Assembly: GCA_014238065.1 (NCBI GenBank) | Contig: JABABU010000003.1 | Location: forward strand, 124,001-188,000 | Reading direction: 5' to 3' | From: Actinomycetota bacterium | Lineage (GTDB): Bacteria; Actinomycetota; Acidimicrobiia; Acidimicrobiales; Poriferisodalaceae | Length of the DNA: 64,000 nucleotides | Part shown: positions 1 through 8,919 of the stretch, piece by piece | Numbering within the stretch: position 1 is the stretch's first letter | Layout: each line of letters opens with the position of its first letter | Notes under the pieces: model-generated | Database searches by the model: none | What the model was told of the DNA's origin: nothing | Seen by the model: the letters and a program-made list of their open reading frames with translations, nothing else | Made by a program: the position numbers and the translations under genes

Positions 1-294
1 GAGATCGACCTTCCAGCTGGGGCGCTCTTCGTCGTTCAGAGGCGAAATGTCGCTGTCGCCCACGTCGATGCGCAGATGCCCACCGAGGTTGGCGTAGTCG
101 GCGTACCAACGCTTGATGTACTCGCCCTTGTAGCCGAGCGCGACAACGAACTCGTTGTGCCCGAAGTGCTCGTAGTACTTCATCAGATGCCAGAGAATCG
201 GACGTCCACCGACCTCCACCATCGGCTTCGGCTTGATCTCCGTCTCCTCGGCGAGGCGGCTTCCGAGGCCTCCTGCGAGAAATCCAACCTTCAT
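1..294 (-). CDS. rfbF: Glucose-1-phosphate cytidylyltransferase, N-terminal part (cut by window edge)
   Basis: The 98 visible residues begin MKVGFLAGGLGSRLAEET and continue KPKPMVEVGG, the nucleotide-binding signature of sugar nucleotidyltransferases. The closely following PILWHLMKYYEHFG and ALGYKGEYIKRWYADY fit RfbF rather than RmlA or GalU. RfbF makes CDP-glucose, the entry point to CDP-linked 3,6-dideoxy and branched sugars. A Shine-Dalgarno GAGGTG lies 4-5 bases before the ATG. The C-terminal two thirds lie outside the window, so the expected partner CDP-glucose 4,6-dehydratase cannot be checked. It is the last visible gene of the minus-strand polysaccharide genes. Confidence 0.88.
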   Translation of the reverse strand, partial: MKVGFLAGGLGSRLAEETEIKPKPMVEVGGRPILWHLMKYYEHFGHNEFVVALGYKGEYIKRWYADYANLGGHLRIDVGDSDISPLNDEERPSWKVDL

Positions 295-535
295 GAATCA
301 CCTCATCTGCCACAGCAGAACCGACAAAGTTCCGCGTGCTCCTCATCTCATCGGCTGATGCACCTGACATTTCAACCCTGGAGGGATGATCTGCGAACAG
401 AATCGTCCTGCCTGTATGAATTCGCTGCTCCCGGTCATCAACGTCATGATCGCAGCCATCTGACAGGGCTCGCTCGACACCCGAGGGCTGAGATTCACGA
501 TGTGAGTTCGGCGCGCCTGCTGCTAGTTCTTGACG

Positions 536-1348
536 CTACGCGGTCGCTACTGGAACAAAGTCCGTGAATCGTGTTCCTCCAGCCGCATCGCGCAAGAAAG
601 GCGGACGAGGCGGCCAATGTGAACGCCATTCGCCCTCGAAGTAAAGGTACGTCTGGTGCTCTTCACCGAAGTCTTCTGATGAGAAGACCTCGACCTCGGC
701 GAAGACATCGCGATATCTCTCGAAGTAGTCGACGCCAGGGGCACGAACGTGACCGGCCTCATCATCGTTCGGTTCGTCGTATTCGACGGTGACCTCTCCC
801 ATTATCGGCACTGGGAGAATCGCTATGCCGCCAGGACGCAGCACACGGTGGATCTCGCGCACAGCAGCCCGGTCATCGTCGATGTGCTCGAGCACATGGG
901 ACGCAAACACCAAGTCATACCGCGCGTCTTCGAAAGGAAGATCGCGGAGATCCACCCTGTGATCGACACCTTGAGCGTAGAGATCTGCCGACTCGTAGTT
1001 CGTGTACTGCTGGCGAAGGGCTCTGGCCAAGAACGGCTCCGGAGCGCAATGCAAGACGCGGTCGGACGTCACCCGAGGTCGTTTCGCGAGTTCGCCGAGG
1101 GCAAGGAACTGCAAGCGGTGACGTTCCTTCGATAGGCACCTCGGACACTGCGCGTGCTCACGGCGGGCGTTGGCGTCCACGTGATCGCGAAACGGACCCT
1201 TGTATTCGCACCACGGACAATGAAACCGTTCACGGCCGAGGTTCTTCGCCTTGAACTTCAATCCATTCAGCTTGCCACCGAATCCTCGTCCTCTCGGGTC
1301 GATGAACTTCAGTTTCGACAGCTCCGTCGACATGGCCGTTGGGCTCAT
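536..1348 (-). CDS. SAM-dependent methyltransferase with N-terminal zinc ribbon
   Basis: 270 residues. Two CxxC pairs near residues 30-60 (FHCPWC and CPRC) form a probable zinc ribbon. A class I methyltransferase core follows, with FASHVLEHIDDD and LRPGGIAILPVP typical of the Methyltransf_11 fold. Such proteins in polysaccharide loci usually methylate a sugar or glycan end, but the substrate cannot be read from sequence. The ATG at 1348 was chosen because GGAGAG lies 4 bases upstream and because it starts one base after the stop of the glycosyltransferase gene. An in-frame reading could extend to 1609 but would run through that gene. The first motif (E/DxGxG) is weak here, so the cofactor assignment rests on the later motifs. 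Confidence 0.75.
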   Translation of the reverse strand: MSPTAMSTELSKLKFIDPRGRGFGGKLNGLKFKAKNLGRERFHCPWCEYKGPFRDHVDANARREHAQCPRCLSKERHRLQFLALGELAKRPRVTSDRVLHCAPEPFLARALRQQYTNYESADLYAQGVDHRVDLRDLPFEDARYDLVFASHVLEHIDDDRAAVREIHRVLRPGGIAILPVPIMGEVTVEYDEPNDDEAGHVRAPGVDYFERYRDVFAEVEVFSSEDFGEEHQTYLYFEGEWRSHWPPRPPFLRDAAGGTRFTDFVPVATA

Positions 1349-1349
1349 T

Positions 1350-2267
1350 TTACTCTCCGTGTATCGATGCGTATTCCGACGGTGCAGGGCCGATAAGGCC
1401 CACAATGAGGCCCCATCCGTACCCGACAGAACGTCGGCCTTCGGTGTACATACATGCCGGGTCCGGTCGACCTCGCCACACGGCTCTTGGCGCCGTGATG
1501 ATGGTGGCCAACCCAGCCAGGACACGTTTGATCTTTCGCCACAGCGGAGGACGCTGATCACGCAGGTGAAAGGACCGGCCCCACCCGATGCGGTAATGAC
1601 GGTGTGCAAGCCACCGACTCGACATCCGCGAGGCTGGAACGTCTTCGATCACCACTGCCGAGGCAGCCGCAACGAAGGTGAAACCACTGCTGGCAGCAGT
1701 TCTGAACAGAAAGCTGTCGGAGCCTCCGCTCATGCGCAGGCGTACGTCGAACGGTGGGTCAGCGACGCCGAACACTTCACGCCGGATGAGCACATTGCTC
1801 GTACGAGCGAGAAACGGCGGGATGACGATGCCGTCAGCGGCGAACTTCCTCTCGAAATACTCTTGCCGGACCACCCAGGCTGGAGGCTCGGTCTCGAAGG
1901 CCGGCACCGAAGCTCCCTGCACAACATCTGCACCAGAGTCACGCCACACCGAAACGAGGCGCTCAAGACAATCGGGCCGCGGTTGCTCGTCGTCGTCGAA
2001 GAACACCACTGCGTCGACCGATCCGGCCTCCGCAACAGCGCGGTTGCGGGCAAATGGGATCCCTCGTTCCGGTTCGACCACACGAAGAACCTCGTGTGCA
2101 CCGATCGCGGGGGCAACGTCGACGCTGCCGTTCTCATTGTCCACGACGACGAAGCAGACATCGACATCTGGTGGAACCGACATCTCACCGAGTGCTCGTG
2201 CCAGTTTGGCCAGGCCCTTCGGGCGCTGAAACGTCGTCACGCACACGGCAATTCTCGTGTTCAACAC
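1350..2267 (-). CDS. Family 2 glycosyltransferase
   Basis: 305 residues with a GT-A fold start (IAVCVTTFQRPKGL, then FVVVDNENGS) and the DxD-like metal site FFDDDE. It shares RGIPFARNRAV and a C-terminal SRM..W..R..R.G pattern with the glycosyltransferase at 7983-8915, so the two are likely paralogues. GTG start with GGAG only three bases upstream; a TTG one codon in has better spacing. It presumably adds one sugar of the repeat unit at the cytoplasmic face. Its start faces a plus-strand glycosyltransferase, so the gap to 2385 probably holds divergent promoters. Confidence 0.85.
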   Translation of the reverse strand: MLNTRIAVCVTTFQRPKGLAKLARALGEMSVPPDVDVCFVVVDNENGSVDVAPAIGAHEVLRVVEPERGIPFARNRAVAEAGSVDAVVFFDDDEQPRPDCLERLVSVWRDSGADVVQGASVPAFETEPPAWVVRQEYFERKFAADGIVIPPFLARTSNVLIRREVFGVADPPFDVRLRMSGGSDSFLFRTAASSGFTFVAAASAVVIEDVPASRMSSRWLAHRHYRIGWGRSFHLRDQRPPLWRKIKRVLAGLATIITAPRAVWRGRPDPACMYTEGRRSVGYGWGLIVGLIGPAPSEYASIHGE

Positions 2268-2384
2268 GATCTCCGTTCCGCGCGAATCGACATGACCTCA
2301 CACCATCGGTTCCCATCGCCGATACTGAAGCAGAATCGAAATACTGACGGCGACGGAAACACTGTAACGATTGGGGCTCAGCCC

Positions 2385-3263
2385 GTGTCAGCACCTTTGG
2401 TGACCATAGGAATCCCGATCTACAACGGGTCCAATTATCTCAAGGCCGCCCTGTCGAGCATCCTCGAACAAGACCACGAGCATCTCGAGATCCTGATCGC
2501 CGACAACGCCAGCACCGACGACTCTCTGGCGATCGTCTCAGCGGTCGCCGATGGCGATCCGCGAGTTCGGATCCTCGGCTCCGACACCAACCGCGGCGCG
2601 GCCTGGAACTACAACCGCCTGGTCGATGAGGCATCGGGGGAGTACTTCAAATGGGCCGCTCACGATGATGTCTGTCTCCCCAACTACGTCAGCAGTTGCG
2701 TCGGGGTCCTGCAGACCCGACCAGAGGTGGTGCTCACCTATCCGCAGACGTCGATCATCGACAGCGAGGGCCTTGTCGTGAAGGACTACGACGAGAATCT
2801 CCGTCTCGACATCCAAGGAGACATCAAACGAGGGGCTTCCATGTTGTGGAACATCGGACTCTGCAACGCTGTGTTCGGCGTCGTCCGCACAGCTTCGCTC
2901 CGCGACACGAAGATGATCCAGCCATTCGATTCGAGCGATGTAGCACTCCTCGCAGAGATCGCGATCCGGGGTCGCGTCGTACAAGTCGATGGTCGATCGT
3001 TCCTTCGCCGTCGTCACAAAGCCGACTCTCGTGCGGCAAACCAGACGACCGCGGAGGTCTCTGAGTGGTTCTCACCACATGCGGCGCGAGGCAGGACTGG
3101 GCCCCTGCTCACCGCATACATGAAGATCCCTAGATCGTGGTCGGCAAACTTGTGGAGCCGTGCCACGGCCATGGCAATGTTCGCGACTGTCGGCACGGTC
3201 ACCGAACTTCGTTGGCATCGGCGACGAAGGCGCCGCATCAAGAAGCAGGGAAACTTGCGATGA
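2385..3263 (+). CDS. Family 2 glycosyltransferase
   Basis: About 292 residues. APLVTIGIPIYNGSNYL opens a GT2 domain, followed by EILIADNASTDDSL and the DxD-type site KWAAHDDVCLP. A late RRRHKADSRA segment fits the family's basic C-terminal region. I chose the GTG at 2385, which sits directly at the domain start with GGGG about 10 bases upstream. The ATG at 2292 would add 31 unrelated residues and leave only 24 bases to the divergent gene. Reading further upstream is antisense to 1350-2267 and is not real. The gene stands alone on the plus strand between minus-strand genes, so it may have its own promoter. The donor sugar is unknown. Confidence 0.85.
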   Translation: MSAPLVTIGIPIYNGSNYLKAALSSILEQDHEHLEILIADNASTDDSLAIVSAVADGDPRVRILGSDTNRGAAWNYNRLVDEASGEYFKWAAHDDVCLPNYVSSCVGVLQTRPEVVLTYPQTSIIDSEGLVVKDYDENLRLDIQGDIKRGASMLWNIGLCNAVFGVVRTASLRDTKMIQPFDSSDVALLAEIAIRGRVVQVDGRSFLRRRHKADSRAANQTTAEVSEWFSPHAARGRTGPLLTAYMKIPRSWSANLWSRATAMAMFATVGTVTELRWHRRRRRRIKKQGNLR

Positions 3264-3288
3264 GAAACCACTCGAGTAGCCAGGAGCG

Positions 3289-4770
3289 TCAGCGATCCAG
3301 CTTTTGAGCCATCCCAGGCGACCCTATGGCGACCAAGTCGATCAAGGCACGGTTCTTCGAAGCAACGAGCACTCCGAGGTAGGCGGCGCAGCCTCCCGAG
3401 GAGCACACGACGAGCTGGATCCACGAGTTCGTGCCAGAGCCGTCTACGAGCCGCAACAGACCAGAACTCACAGCGACGAGTAGTCCGCCGGCGAAGGTCA
3501 CTCCACGCAACTCCGGCCACAGCCTCCTGAGCTTCGTGTCGATGACCCGCATCGGGAAGTAGAAGCTCGGCACCGTCAACACTGCCATGGCGACCAAGTA
3601 CCCCCACGCCACGCCTTCGACACCCCACTGCAGACCAACGGCATACGCGGTCATGGCCACGACTCCTGAGCCGAACCCCCAGTACAGGAGTAGGTCGGTT
3701 CGACCTCGGATCTGTAGCAGCACCCCGGCTTGGCCACTGACGGTCTGCAGGAGTCCGACGACGGCAAGCAATCGGATCAGAGGAACGGCCGGAAGCCACT
3801 GTTCGCCGGGAAGCGCGAGGATCAACGGTTCGGCAAGCACTGCGGCGAGCAGCGTGAAGGGAACAACGATCACGGCGATGACGCCGGTCGAGCGAAGGAA
3901 CGCTGCGCGCAGTCGCGCCAGGTCGTCTTGATCCCGACTCATGGCGGGAACGAGCACCCTCCGATAGACGATCGTTGCGGTGTCGAGCGGGTAACGAACG
4001 AGCCGGTTGGCCTGGGAATAAAAACCGAGCGCGTCTGCACCGAGGTAAGCACCGACGAGAAATCGATCACCCTGCTGCACGAAGAAGTTGACGAACCTGA
4101 ACGCAGACAGATTGAGACTGAACGTCGCAACCGACCTCAGGTGCGCCCAGCGGAACGTCGCCGAAGGACGGAAGCCGCTGAACATCCAGCTACCGAGGGT
4201 CATGGCGATGTTTCCGGTGATCGTTCCCACGATGAGCGACCAGAGGCCGGCCCCAGCCACAGCGAGGCCGACACCGACCACGAAGTTCAGCAGAAACGCG
4301 GCAACATCGAGCACGGCAAGGTCCCTGTACCGAAGCTCTCTCCGCAGCACAGCCAGATGGGCCATACGCACCGAAGCAATCACGAACGAGAAGGCAACCA
4401 CCCTGAACACAAGGACCACATCGGGGTGATCAATGACATGTGACATCAGCGGTGATGCAATGAGCGCGACACCGGTGGACGCTGCCCCAACACATATGTT
4501 GAACCAGAAGAGCGAACTGATCTCGTAGTCGGTGAGATCCTGTCGCTGCACAATCACCGCAGCGGTGCCTACGTCGCCGAGTGCGATGTCGACAAAGGCG
4601 ACCACGATCATGACCAGGCTGACCACGCCGAAGTCAGCGGGGACCAACAGGCGCGCCAAAATCACCGCGAGAGCGAGACGTCCGAGTTGTACTGCGATCT
4701 GCGTCGAGGCAATCCATCGCACGCCGCTCGACAACGTCTCTTTGCCGACCTTGGGCGCAGCGCCGTTCAC
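3289..4770 (-). CDS. Polysaccharide flippase of the MOP/Wzx superfamily (WzxC-like)
   Basis: 493 residues, about twelve hydrophobic segments. The N-terminus SSGVRWIASTQIAVQLGRLALAV... and ILARLLVPADFGVVSLV match the WzxC/TuaB/AmsL branch that moves undecaprenyl-linked repeat units across the membrane. The GTG at 4770 begins 7 bases after the dehydrogenase stop and directly precedes this conserved start. A longer in-frame version from 4893 would overlap the dehydrogenase gene and lacks similarity. Together with the Wzz/BY-kinase and the O-antigen-ligase-like protein it argues for a Wzx/Wzy-type export route. The Shine-Dalgarno is weak, suggesting translational coupling. Confidence 0.9.
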   Translation of the reverse strand: MNGAAPKVGKETLSSGVRWIASTQIAVQLGRLALAVILARLLVPADFGVVSLVMIVVAFVDIALGDVGTAAVIVQRQDLTDYEISSLFWFNICVGAASTGVALIASPLMSHVIDHPDVVLVFRVVAFSFVIASVRMAHLAVLRRELRYRDLAVLDVAAFLLNFVVGVGLAVAGAGLWSLIVGTITGNIAMTLGSWMFSGFRPSATFRWAHLRSVATFSLNLSAFRFVNFFVQQGDRFLVGAYLGADALGFYSQANRLVRYPLDTATIVYRRVLVPAMSRDQDDLARLRAAFLRSTGVIAVIVVPFTLLAAVLAEPLILALPGEQWLPAVPLIRLLAVVGLLQTVSGQAGVLLQIRGRTDLLLYWGFGSGVVAMTAYAVGLQWGVEGVAWGYLVAMAVLTVPSFYFPMRVIDTKLRRLWPELRGVTFAGGLLVAVSSGLLRLVDGSGTNSWIQLVVCSSGGCAAYLGVLVASKNRALIDLVAIGSPGMAQKLDR

Positions 4771-4777
4771 CCGCTGG

Positions 4778-6079
4778 TCACAGACGCTCGAAGTCGCCGA
4801 AGACCTCTCCAACGATCTTGTTGCGGGTGTCGAAAACGGCCTTTGCATTCGCAGCGACCATCTTGTAATCGAACTGGGAATGGTCAGTTGCAATCACTAC
4901 GACGTCGGCTTCCTTCACCTGCGCCGCATCAAGTCGGACCTCGTGACCCAACGCAGGATCGAGGCGTCCAGCCTCAACGAAGGGCTCCACGACGGTGATC
5001 TTCGCGCCAAGGTTGAGAAGACGATCAGCAATCTCCAAGCTCGGGCTCTCGCGGACGTCGCCAGTGTCCTTCTTGTACGCAGCTCCCAGGATGAGCACGC
5101 GAGATCCGTTGACGGCGATGCCGTTTCGATTGAGGAGAAGCATCACACGCTGGACGACGTGATCAGGCATGTGTCGATTCACGGTGTTCGCCAGGTCGAT
5201 GAATCGGAACTGCTGACCCAACTGACGCTCCACCTGCCATGAGAGGTAACTCGGGTCGACCGGGAGGCAATGCCCACCGACGCCGGGCCCAGGGGTGAAC
5301 TTCATGAATCCGAACGGCTTGGTTGCCGCTGCGTCGATGGCTTCCCACACATCGATCTCGAGCGCTGAGGCGAACATGGCCAGCTCATTGACGAGTGCGA
5401 TGTTGACGTGACGAAAGGTGTTCTCGAGAAGCTTGGCCAGCTCAGCGACTGCTGGTGTCGAGACAGGAACGAGCTGCGAGACGAACGTCTCGAAGAACGC
5501 CAAAGAGGCTTGTAGCGAGTCATCGTCGATCGCACCGACGATCTTGGGTGTGTTGTCGAGGCTGAAGTCCGGGTTGCCGGGATCGATGCGTTCCGGTGAG
5601 TACGAGAGGTGAAAGTCCGAGCCGACACTCAAGCCGGAACCGCTCTCGAGGATCTCGCCGAGCAGTTCAGTTGTTGTTCCCGGATAGGTGGTCGATTCGA
5701 GAATGACAAGGGCACCTTGGCTCAGGTGTGGAGCGATTGCCATTCCTGCCGACTCGATGGCCGACAGGTCTGGGAGTCCTTCGGTCAATGGCGTCGGAAC
5801 GGAGATCACGGCGATGTCGAATCCGGCGAGCAACGTCACGTCCGAAGTGGGCGTGAACCCACGCTTGAGTGCCGCCTTCACCTCATCGTCGGAGACGTCC
5901 TCGATGTATGACCGCCCCGCAGCAAGTTCCCCTGCGCGAAACTCGTCAATCTCGAATCCGACGACCACGAAGCCGGCCTCACAGGAGCGCATCGAAGCAA
6001 CGAGGCCGACATATCCTTGGCCGATGATCGCGACGCGCGCCGCCCGCTGCTCGATTTTGGACAACAGTTCCATGGCCAT
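4778..6079 (-). CDS. UDP-N-acetylhexosamine 6-dehydrogenase (WbpA/WecC/Ugd family)
   Basis: 433 residues. Rossmann motif GQGYVG at residues 20-25, substrate-region SPERIDPGN at 161-169, and catalytic cysteine Cys271 inside GPGVGGHCLPVDP. The C-terminal NAD-domain motif AYKKDTGDVRESP is also present. These enzymes oxidise C6 of a UDP-hexosamine (or UDP-glucose) twice to the uronic acid. The GHCLPVDP-YL form is typical of the UDP-GlcNAc/ManNAc subgroup, but substrate choice is an inference. It implies an acidic sugar in the polymer. Its ATG is shielded by a 189-base gap to the divergent gene at 6269, where promoters for both directions probably lie. Confidence 0.92.
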   Translation of the reverse strand: MAMELLSKIEQRAARVAIIGQGYVGLVASMRSCEAGFVVVGFEIDEFRAGELAAGRSYIEDVSDDEVKAALKRGFTPTSDVTLLAGFDIAVISVPTPLTEGLPDLSAIESAGMAIAPHLSQGALVILESTTYPGTTTELLGEILESGSGLSVGSDFHLSYSPERIDPGNPDFSLDNTPKIVGAIDDDSLQASLAFFETFVSQLVPVSTPAVAELAKLLENTFRHVNIALVNELAMFASALEIDVWEAIDAAATKPFGFMKFTPGPGVGGHCLPVDPSYLSWQVERQLGQQFRFIDLANTVNRHMPDHVVQRVMLLLNRNGIAVNGSRVLILGAAYKKDTGDVRESPSLEIADRLLNLGAKITVVEPFVEAGRLDPALGHEVRLDAAQVKEADVVVIATDHSQFDYKMVAANAKAVFDTRNKIVGEVFGDFERL

Positions 6080-6268
6080 TGCTGAGTCACCCTCATGTGC
6101 CTGGCTGATCGGGACCTACGTGAAGCACTATTCCTGTCGACGACCCGCGGCCGGAGTTTACCCACGGTGGCCTCGTCGGTCACCGGCGCCCGATCTCGTG
6201 ACGACCTTGATCCAAGTTGTCCGATCTCACCGACTCACCTTCGCGGCCCTACGGTCGACTGGACGAAC

Positions 6269-7042
6269 ATGACGACACCGGTGGTCGCCTTCCCCGAACC
6301 CCTACACATCCTCAGCGACGGGGATCCTCTGCATTCGATGGTGCATGCGCGCCTCGGGTCGCTCGTGACCATCACGACTTCGAAACCCGAATCGTCGCCG
6401 GCCGTGCGGCGCGGCGACGGGGCCCACGTCATGCGCTGGCTGCGCCGTCAACGAAACCTCGATGGGATCACCGGCGCTGTCAGGGCAGGTGCCGCACGCG
6501 GACGCCTTGCCACGAAGGTCCTTCGAGCCATTGTCGCGAATCACCGCAACAACGCTCGCATCGTCGCCGCCGATGAGCGCTACGCCGAATCAGTCGGCAA
6601 CACACTGGCCGCTGCCGGTTCGCCAGACCACGCAGGAACCATCGTCGCATTCGGTCCGCGCGAGGCAGGTGAGACGCGAATCCAGGAACTTCGAATACAT
6701 CTCGGCTGGCCGTCCCACCCGGGTCGCGCCGGGGTCATCGCGGCGTTGACCCACCGCGACATCACAAGCGTGTGCGCCGTCGTCGAGGCTATTGGCCCGA
6801 TCTCGGGCTGGGCCACGGCCTGGCCCCCTCTGTGCGAAGACGACGATGCGGAATCCATCCAGCGTCGCGTCGCGGCCTGCGGTGCAGACCTGGCGGCACG
6901 GGTCGTCGAAGACCCCGCGATGCTCCGCAGGGCCACCCCAGAGTTCGGAGTTGTTTCCCAGGTCGTCGATGCGGTTGCCGTTTCCAACGACGTACGGTCC
7001 AAACGTCTGTTCGAACTGATCCGTTCAGCTGGGCGGTTCTGA
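6269..7042 (+). CDS. Unknown protein of the polysaccharide operon
   Basis: 257 residues starting MTTPVVAFPEPLHILSDGD. I do not recognise a family. No signal peptide or membrane segment is visible; the protein is Ala/Arg-rich and looks cytoplasmic. Its TGA stop overlaps the deacetylase ATG by one base, so the two are translationally coupled and likely act together. An in-frame extension to 6095 is possible, but the added 58 residues look non-coding. The reading frame is long and its codon use matches its neighbours, so I believe it is a real gene. Confidence 0.6.
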   Translation: MTTPVVAFPEPLHILSDGDPLHSMVHARLGSLVTITTSKPESSPAVRRGDGAHVMRWLRRQRNLDGITGAVRAGAARGRLATKVLRAIVANHRNNARIVAADERYAESVGNTLAAAGSPDHAGTIVAFGPREAGETRIQELRIHLGWPSHPGRAGVIAALTHRDITSVCAVVEAIGPISGWATAWPPLCEDDDAESIQRRVAACGADLAARVVEDPAMLRRATPEFGVVSQVVDAVAVSNDVRSKRLFELIRSAGRF

Positions 7043-7986
7043 TGGCCTCAACCGTCCCTTCGAACTGGTTCGTGTTGTGTTACCACGAGATCGCATGGTC
7101 TGAGCCTCGTCATCTTCGTGGCCTTTCCATCTGCCATCCCCCGGACATCTTTGCTGATCACCTCGAGATGTGTTCCAGGCTCGGGGACATCGTCTCCTAC
7201 AACGAGGGCCGAAGCCGCGTGCTCGAGGGCCCACTCCACCGACCGCAGTTCACCTTCAGCTTCGACGATGGATACGCGGGCGTTGTCCGTCACGCCGCGT
7301 CGGCTCTCGATGCTCACGGCGTCAGCGGCATCGCAGCCATCAATCCCCCATTCATCGACAAGTCAGCGACATTCTGGCGAGCGCAACTGTGTTGGCTACG
7401 ACACGTCAGGCAAATCGATCTTCTGAAGCAACGTCTTGGCGAGTTCGGATACTGCGGCGAGTCGGTGAAGGACTTCACCATGGACCACTTCACCGACGAT
7501 GTTCTTGAGGTCATCGACACCACCTACCGCGAATGTGCTGACGAAGACCAGCGACTTGATCGTGAACACCTGCACATGCAGCCCCACGATGTTGCTGCGC
7601 TCGACGATCGCGGCTGGCTCATCGCAAATCACTCCGCACGTCACCTCCCGTTACTCGAAGCAACAGCATCGGACAAGGCGGAGTCCGAGTACTCCACGGC
7701 CGAGGCAACGATCGAGAGCTGGACTGGGACGGCAACCTCGATGTGGGTCGCTCCCTTCGACAGGCCCCTCGAGCGAGATCAGGACGCCGTCAATCAATTG
7801 CGGCGACTGGCAGGCACCAGGGACGTGGCGCTCGTCGACGACCGCCCTGCCATCGCGAAGGACATCCGGGAACGGATGGTGTACCGGGTCTTTGTCCCTA
7901 TGGCTCGAGCAACCGCGCTCGTCACCAAACTTCGGGCCACATCCCGGCGTGGGACGCGACAGACTCCCCACCGAGAAGGTTCATGA
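7042..7986 (+). CDS. Polysaccharide deacetylase family protein (NodB/CE4 fold)
   Basis: 314 residues. NodB motif 1 is TFSFDDGYAG (Asp75-Asp76) and motif 2 is HSARH (His197, His201), the Asp-His-His metal site of CE4 deacetylases. There is no signal peptide, so the enzyme is likely cytoplasmic and would act on a sugar nucleotide or lipid-linked intermediate rather than on exported polymer. It overlaps the upstream unknown gene by one base and the downstream glycosyltransferase by ATGA. N-deacetylation is the usual reaction; O-deacetylation cannot be excluded. Confidence 0.85.
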   Translation: MASTVPSNWFVLCYHEIAWSEPRHLRGLSICHPPDIFADHLEMCSRLGDIVSYNEGRSRVLEGPLHRPQFTFSFDDGYAGVVRHAASALDAHGVSGIAAINPPFIDKSATFWRAQLCWLRHVRQIDLLKQRLGEFGYCGESVKDFTMDHFTDDVLEVIDTTYRECADEDQRLDREHLHMQPHDVAALDDRGWLIANHSARHLPLLEATASDKAESEYSTAEATIESWTGTATSMWVAPFDRPLERDQDAVNQLRRLAGTRDVALVDDRPAIAKDIRERMVYRVFVPMARATALVTKLRATSRRGTRQTPHREGS

Positions 7987-8915
7987 CCAACGAACAGCTG
8001 GCCATCGCGTGCGTAGCCACCTATTGCAGACCGCTGGGCCTGAGCGGTCTACTCAAGAGCCTCGCTATGGCCCAAATTCCTCCGGGTTGGAGGTTTCACG
8101 TCGTTGTGGTCGACAACGACGTCGAGGGATCGGCGCAGCAGACTCTTGATGTGCTTGGCGACCTCGGCATCGACATCACGTCCGCTGTCGAGCCACGTCA
8201 AGGAATCCCGTTTGCTCGGAATCGGACCGTCGAACTTGCCATGTCGCTCGGTGCGGACCTGCTGGTCTTCGTCGACGACGACGAGTGGGTCGACAAGCGA
8301 TGGCTTCTCGAGTTCGCCGAAGCTCTGCACACCTACGAAGCCCCTGTCGTCATGGGGCACGTACTTGCGGAGTTCGAGCAGCCGCCACCGTCCTGGGCCA
8401 CCGAAACCAAGGCATTTCAACGTCGATCCCGACCCGCTGGAACCACACTCGACTTCGCGATCACAGCGAACGTTCTCGTGAGGTCGTGCATCCTCGACGG
8501 TGACACTCGGCCATTTGATGAGTCTCTTCGTTTTTCCGGCGGCGAGGATCTCGAGCTGTTCCAGAGGCTCACCAGAGCCGGGCACAAGATCGTCTTCGCT
8601 CCGGAGGCGCTCACCCACGAATTGATACCGGCGAGTCGGGTCACCAAATCGTGGGTCTTGAAACGCCAGTTTCGACGCGGCACAAACAGAAGTGTCGTCT
8701 TACGCAAGCACAACTTCAGGCCGAAACAAGTGGTGAAGCGCGTCGTAGCTGGCATCGTTGCCATTGGTCAGGGCTGTCTCATCTGGCTCAGCGGCATCGT
8801 GACGGGTGAAACTGTTCGCCTTCGCGGTGGTATGCGAGTCGCTTATGGATTGGGTCTCGTCGTTGGCCTGGCCGGGCGTCAATTCGACGAATATCGCGCC
8901 ACCCACGGCCAGTGA
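7983..8915 (+). CDS. Family 2 glycosyltransferase
   Basis: 310 residues. GT-A core with HVVVVDNDVEGS, RQGIPFARNRTV and the metal site VFVDDDEWVD, then an acceptor region SGGEDLELFQRL. It aligns along its length with the product of 1350-2267, suggesting duplication within the locus. Starts inside the deacetylase stop (ATGA overlap). Its stop lies four bases from the stop of the convergent ligase-like gene, so there is no room for an intrinsic terminator between them. The C-terminus has one hydrophobic stretch (about 255-275) that may give membrane contact. Confidence 0.87.
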   Translation: MTNEQLAIACVATYCRPLGLSGLLKSLAMAQIPPGWRFHVVVVDNDVEGSAQQTLDVLGDLGIDITSAVEPRQGIPFARNRTVELAMSLGADLLVFVDDDEWVDKRWLLEFAEALHTYEAPVVMGHVLAEFEQPPPSWATETKAFQRRSRPAGTTLDFAITANVLVRSCILDGDTRPFDESLRFSGGEDLELFQRLTRAGHKIVFAPEALTHELIPASRVTKSWVLKRQFRRGTNRSVVLRKHNFRPKQVVKRVVAGIVAIGQGCLIWLSGIVTGETVRLRGGMRVAYGLGLVVGLAGRQFDEYRATHGQ

Positions 8916-8919
8916 TGAT

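Noticed and set aside
1251..2384. Long plus-strand N-terminal extension of the GT2 at 2385
   Set aside because: It is antisense to the methyltransferase and GT2 genes and shows no family similarity.
4771..4893. N-terminal extension of the flippase
   Set aside because: It overlaps the dehydrogenase gene and precedes the conserved Wzx start.
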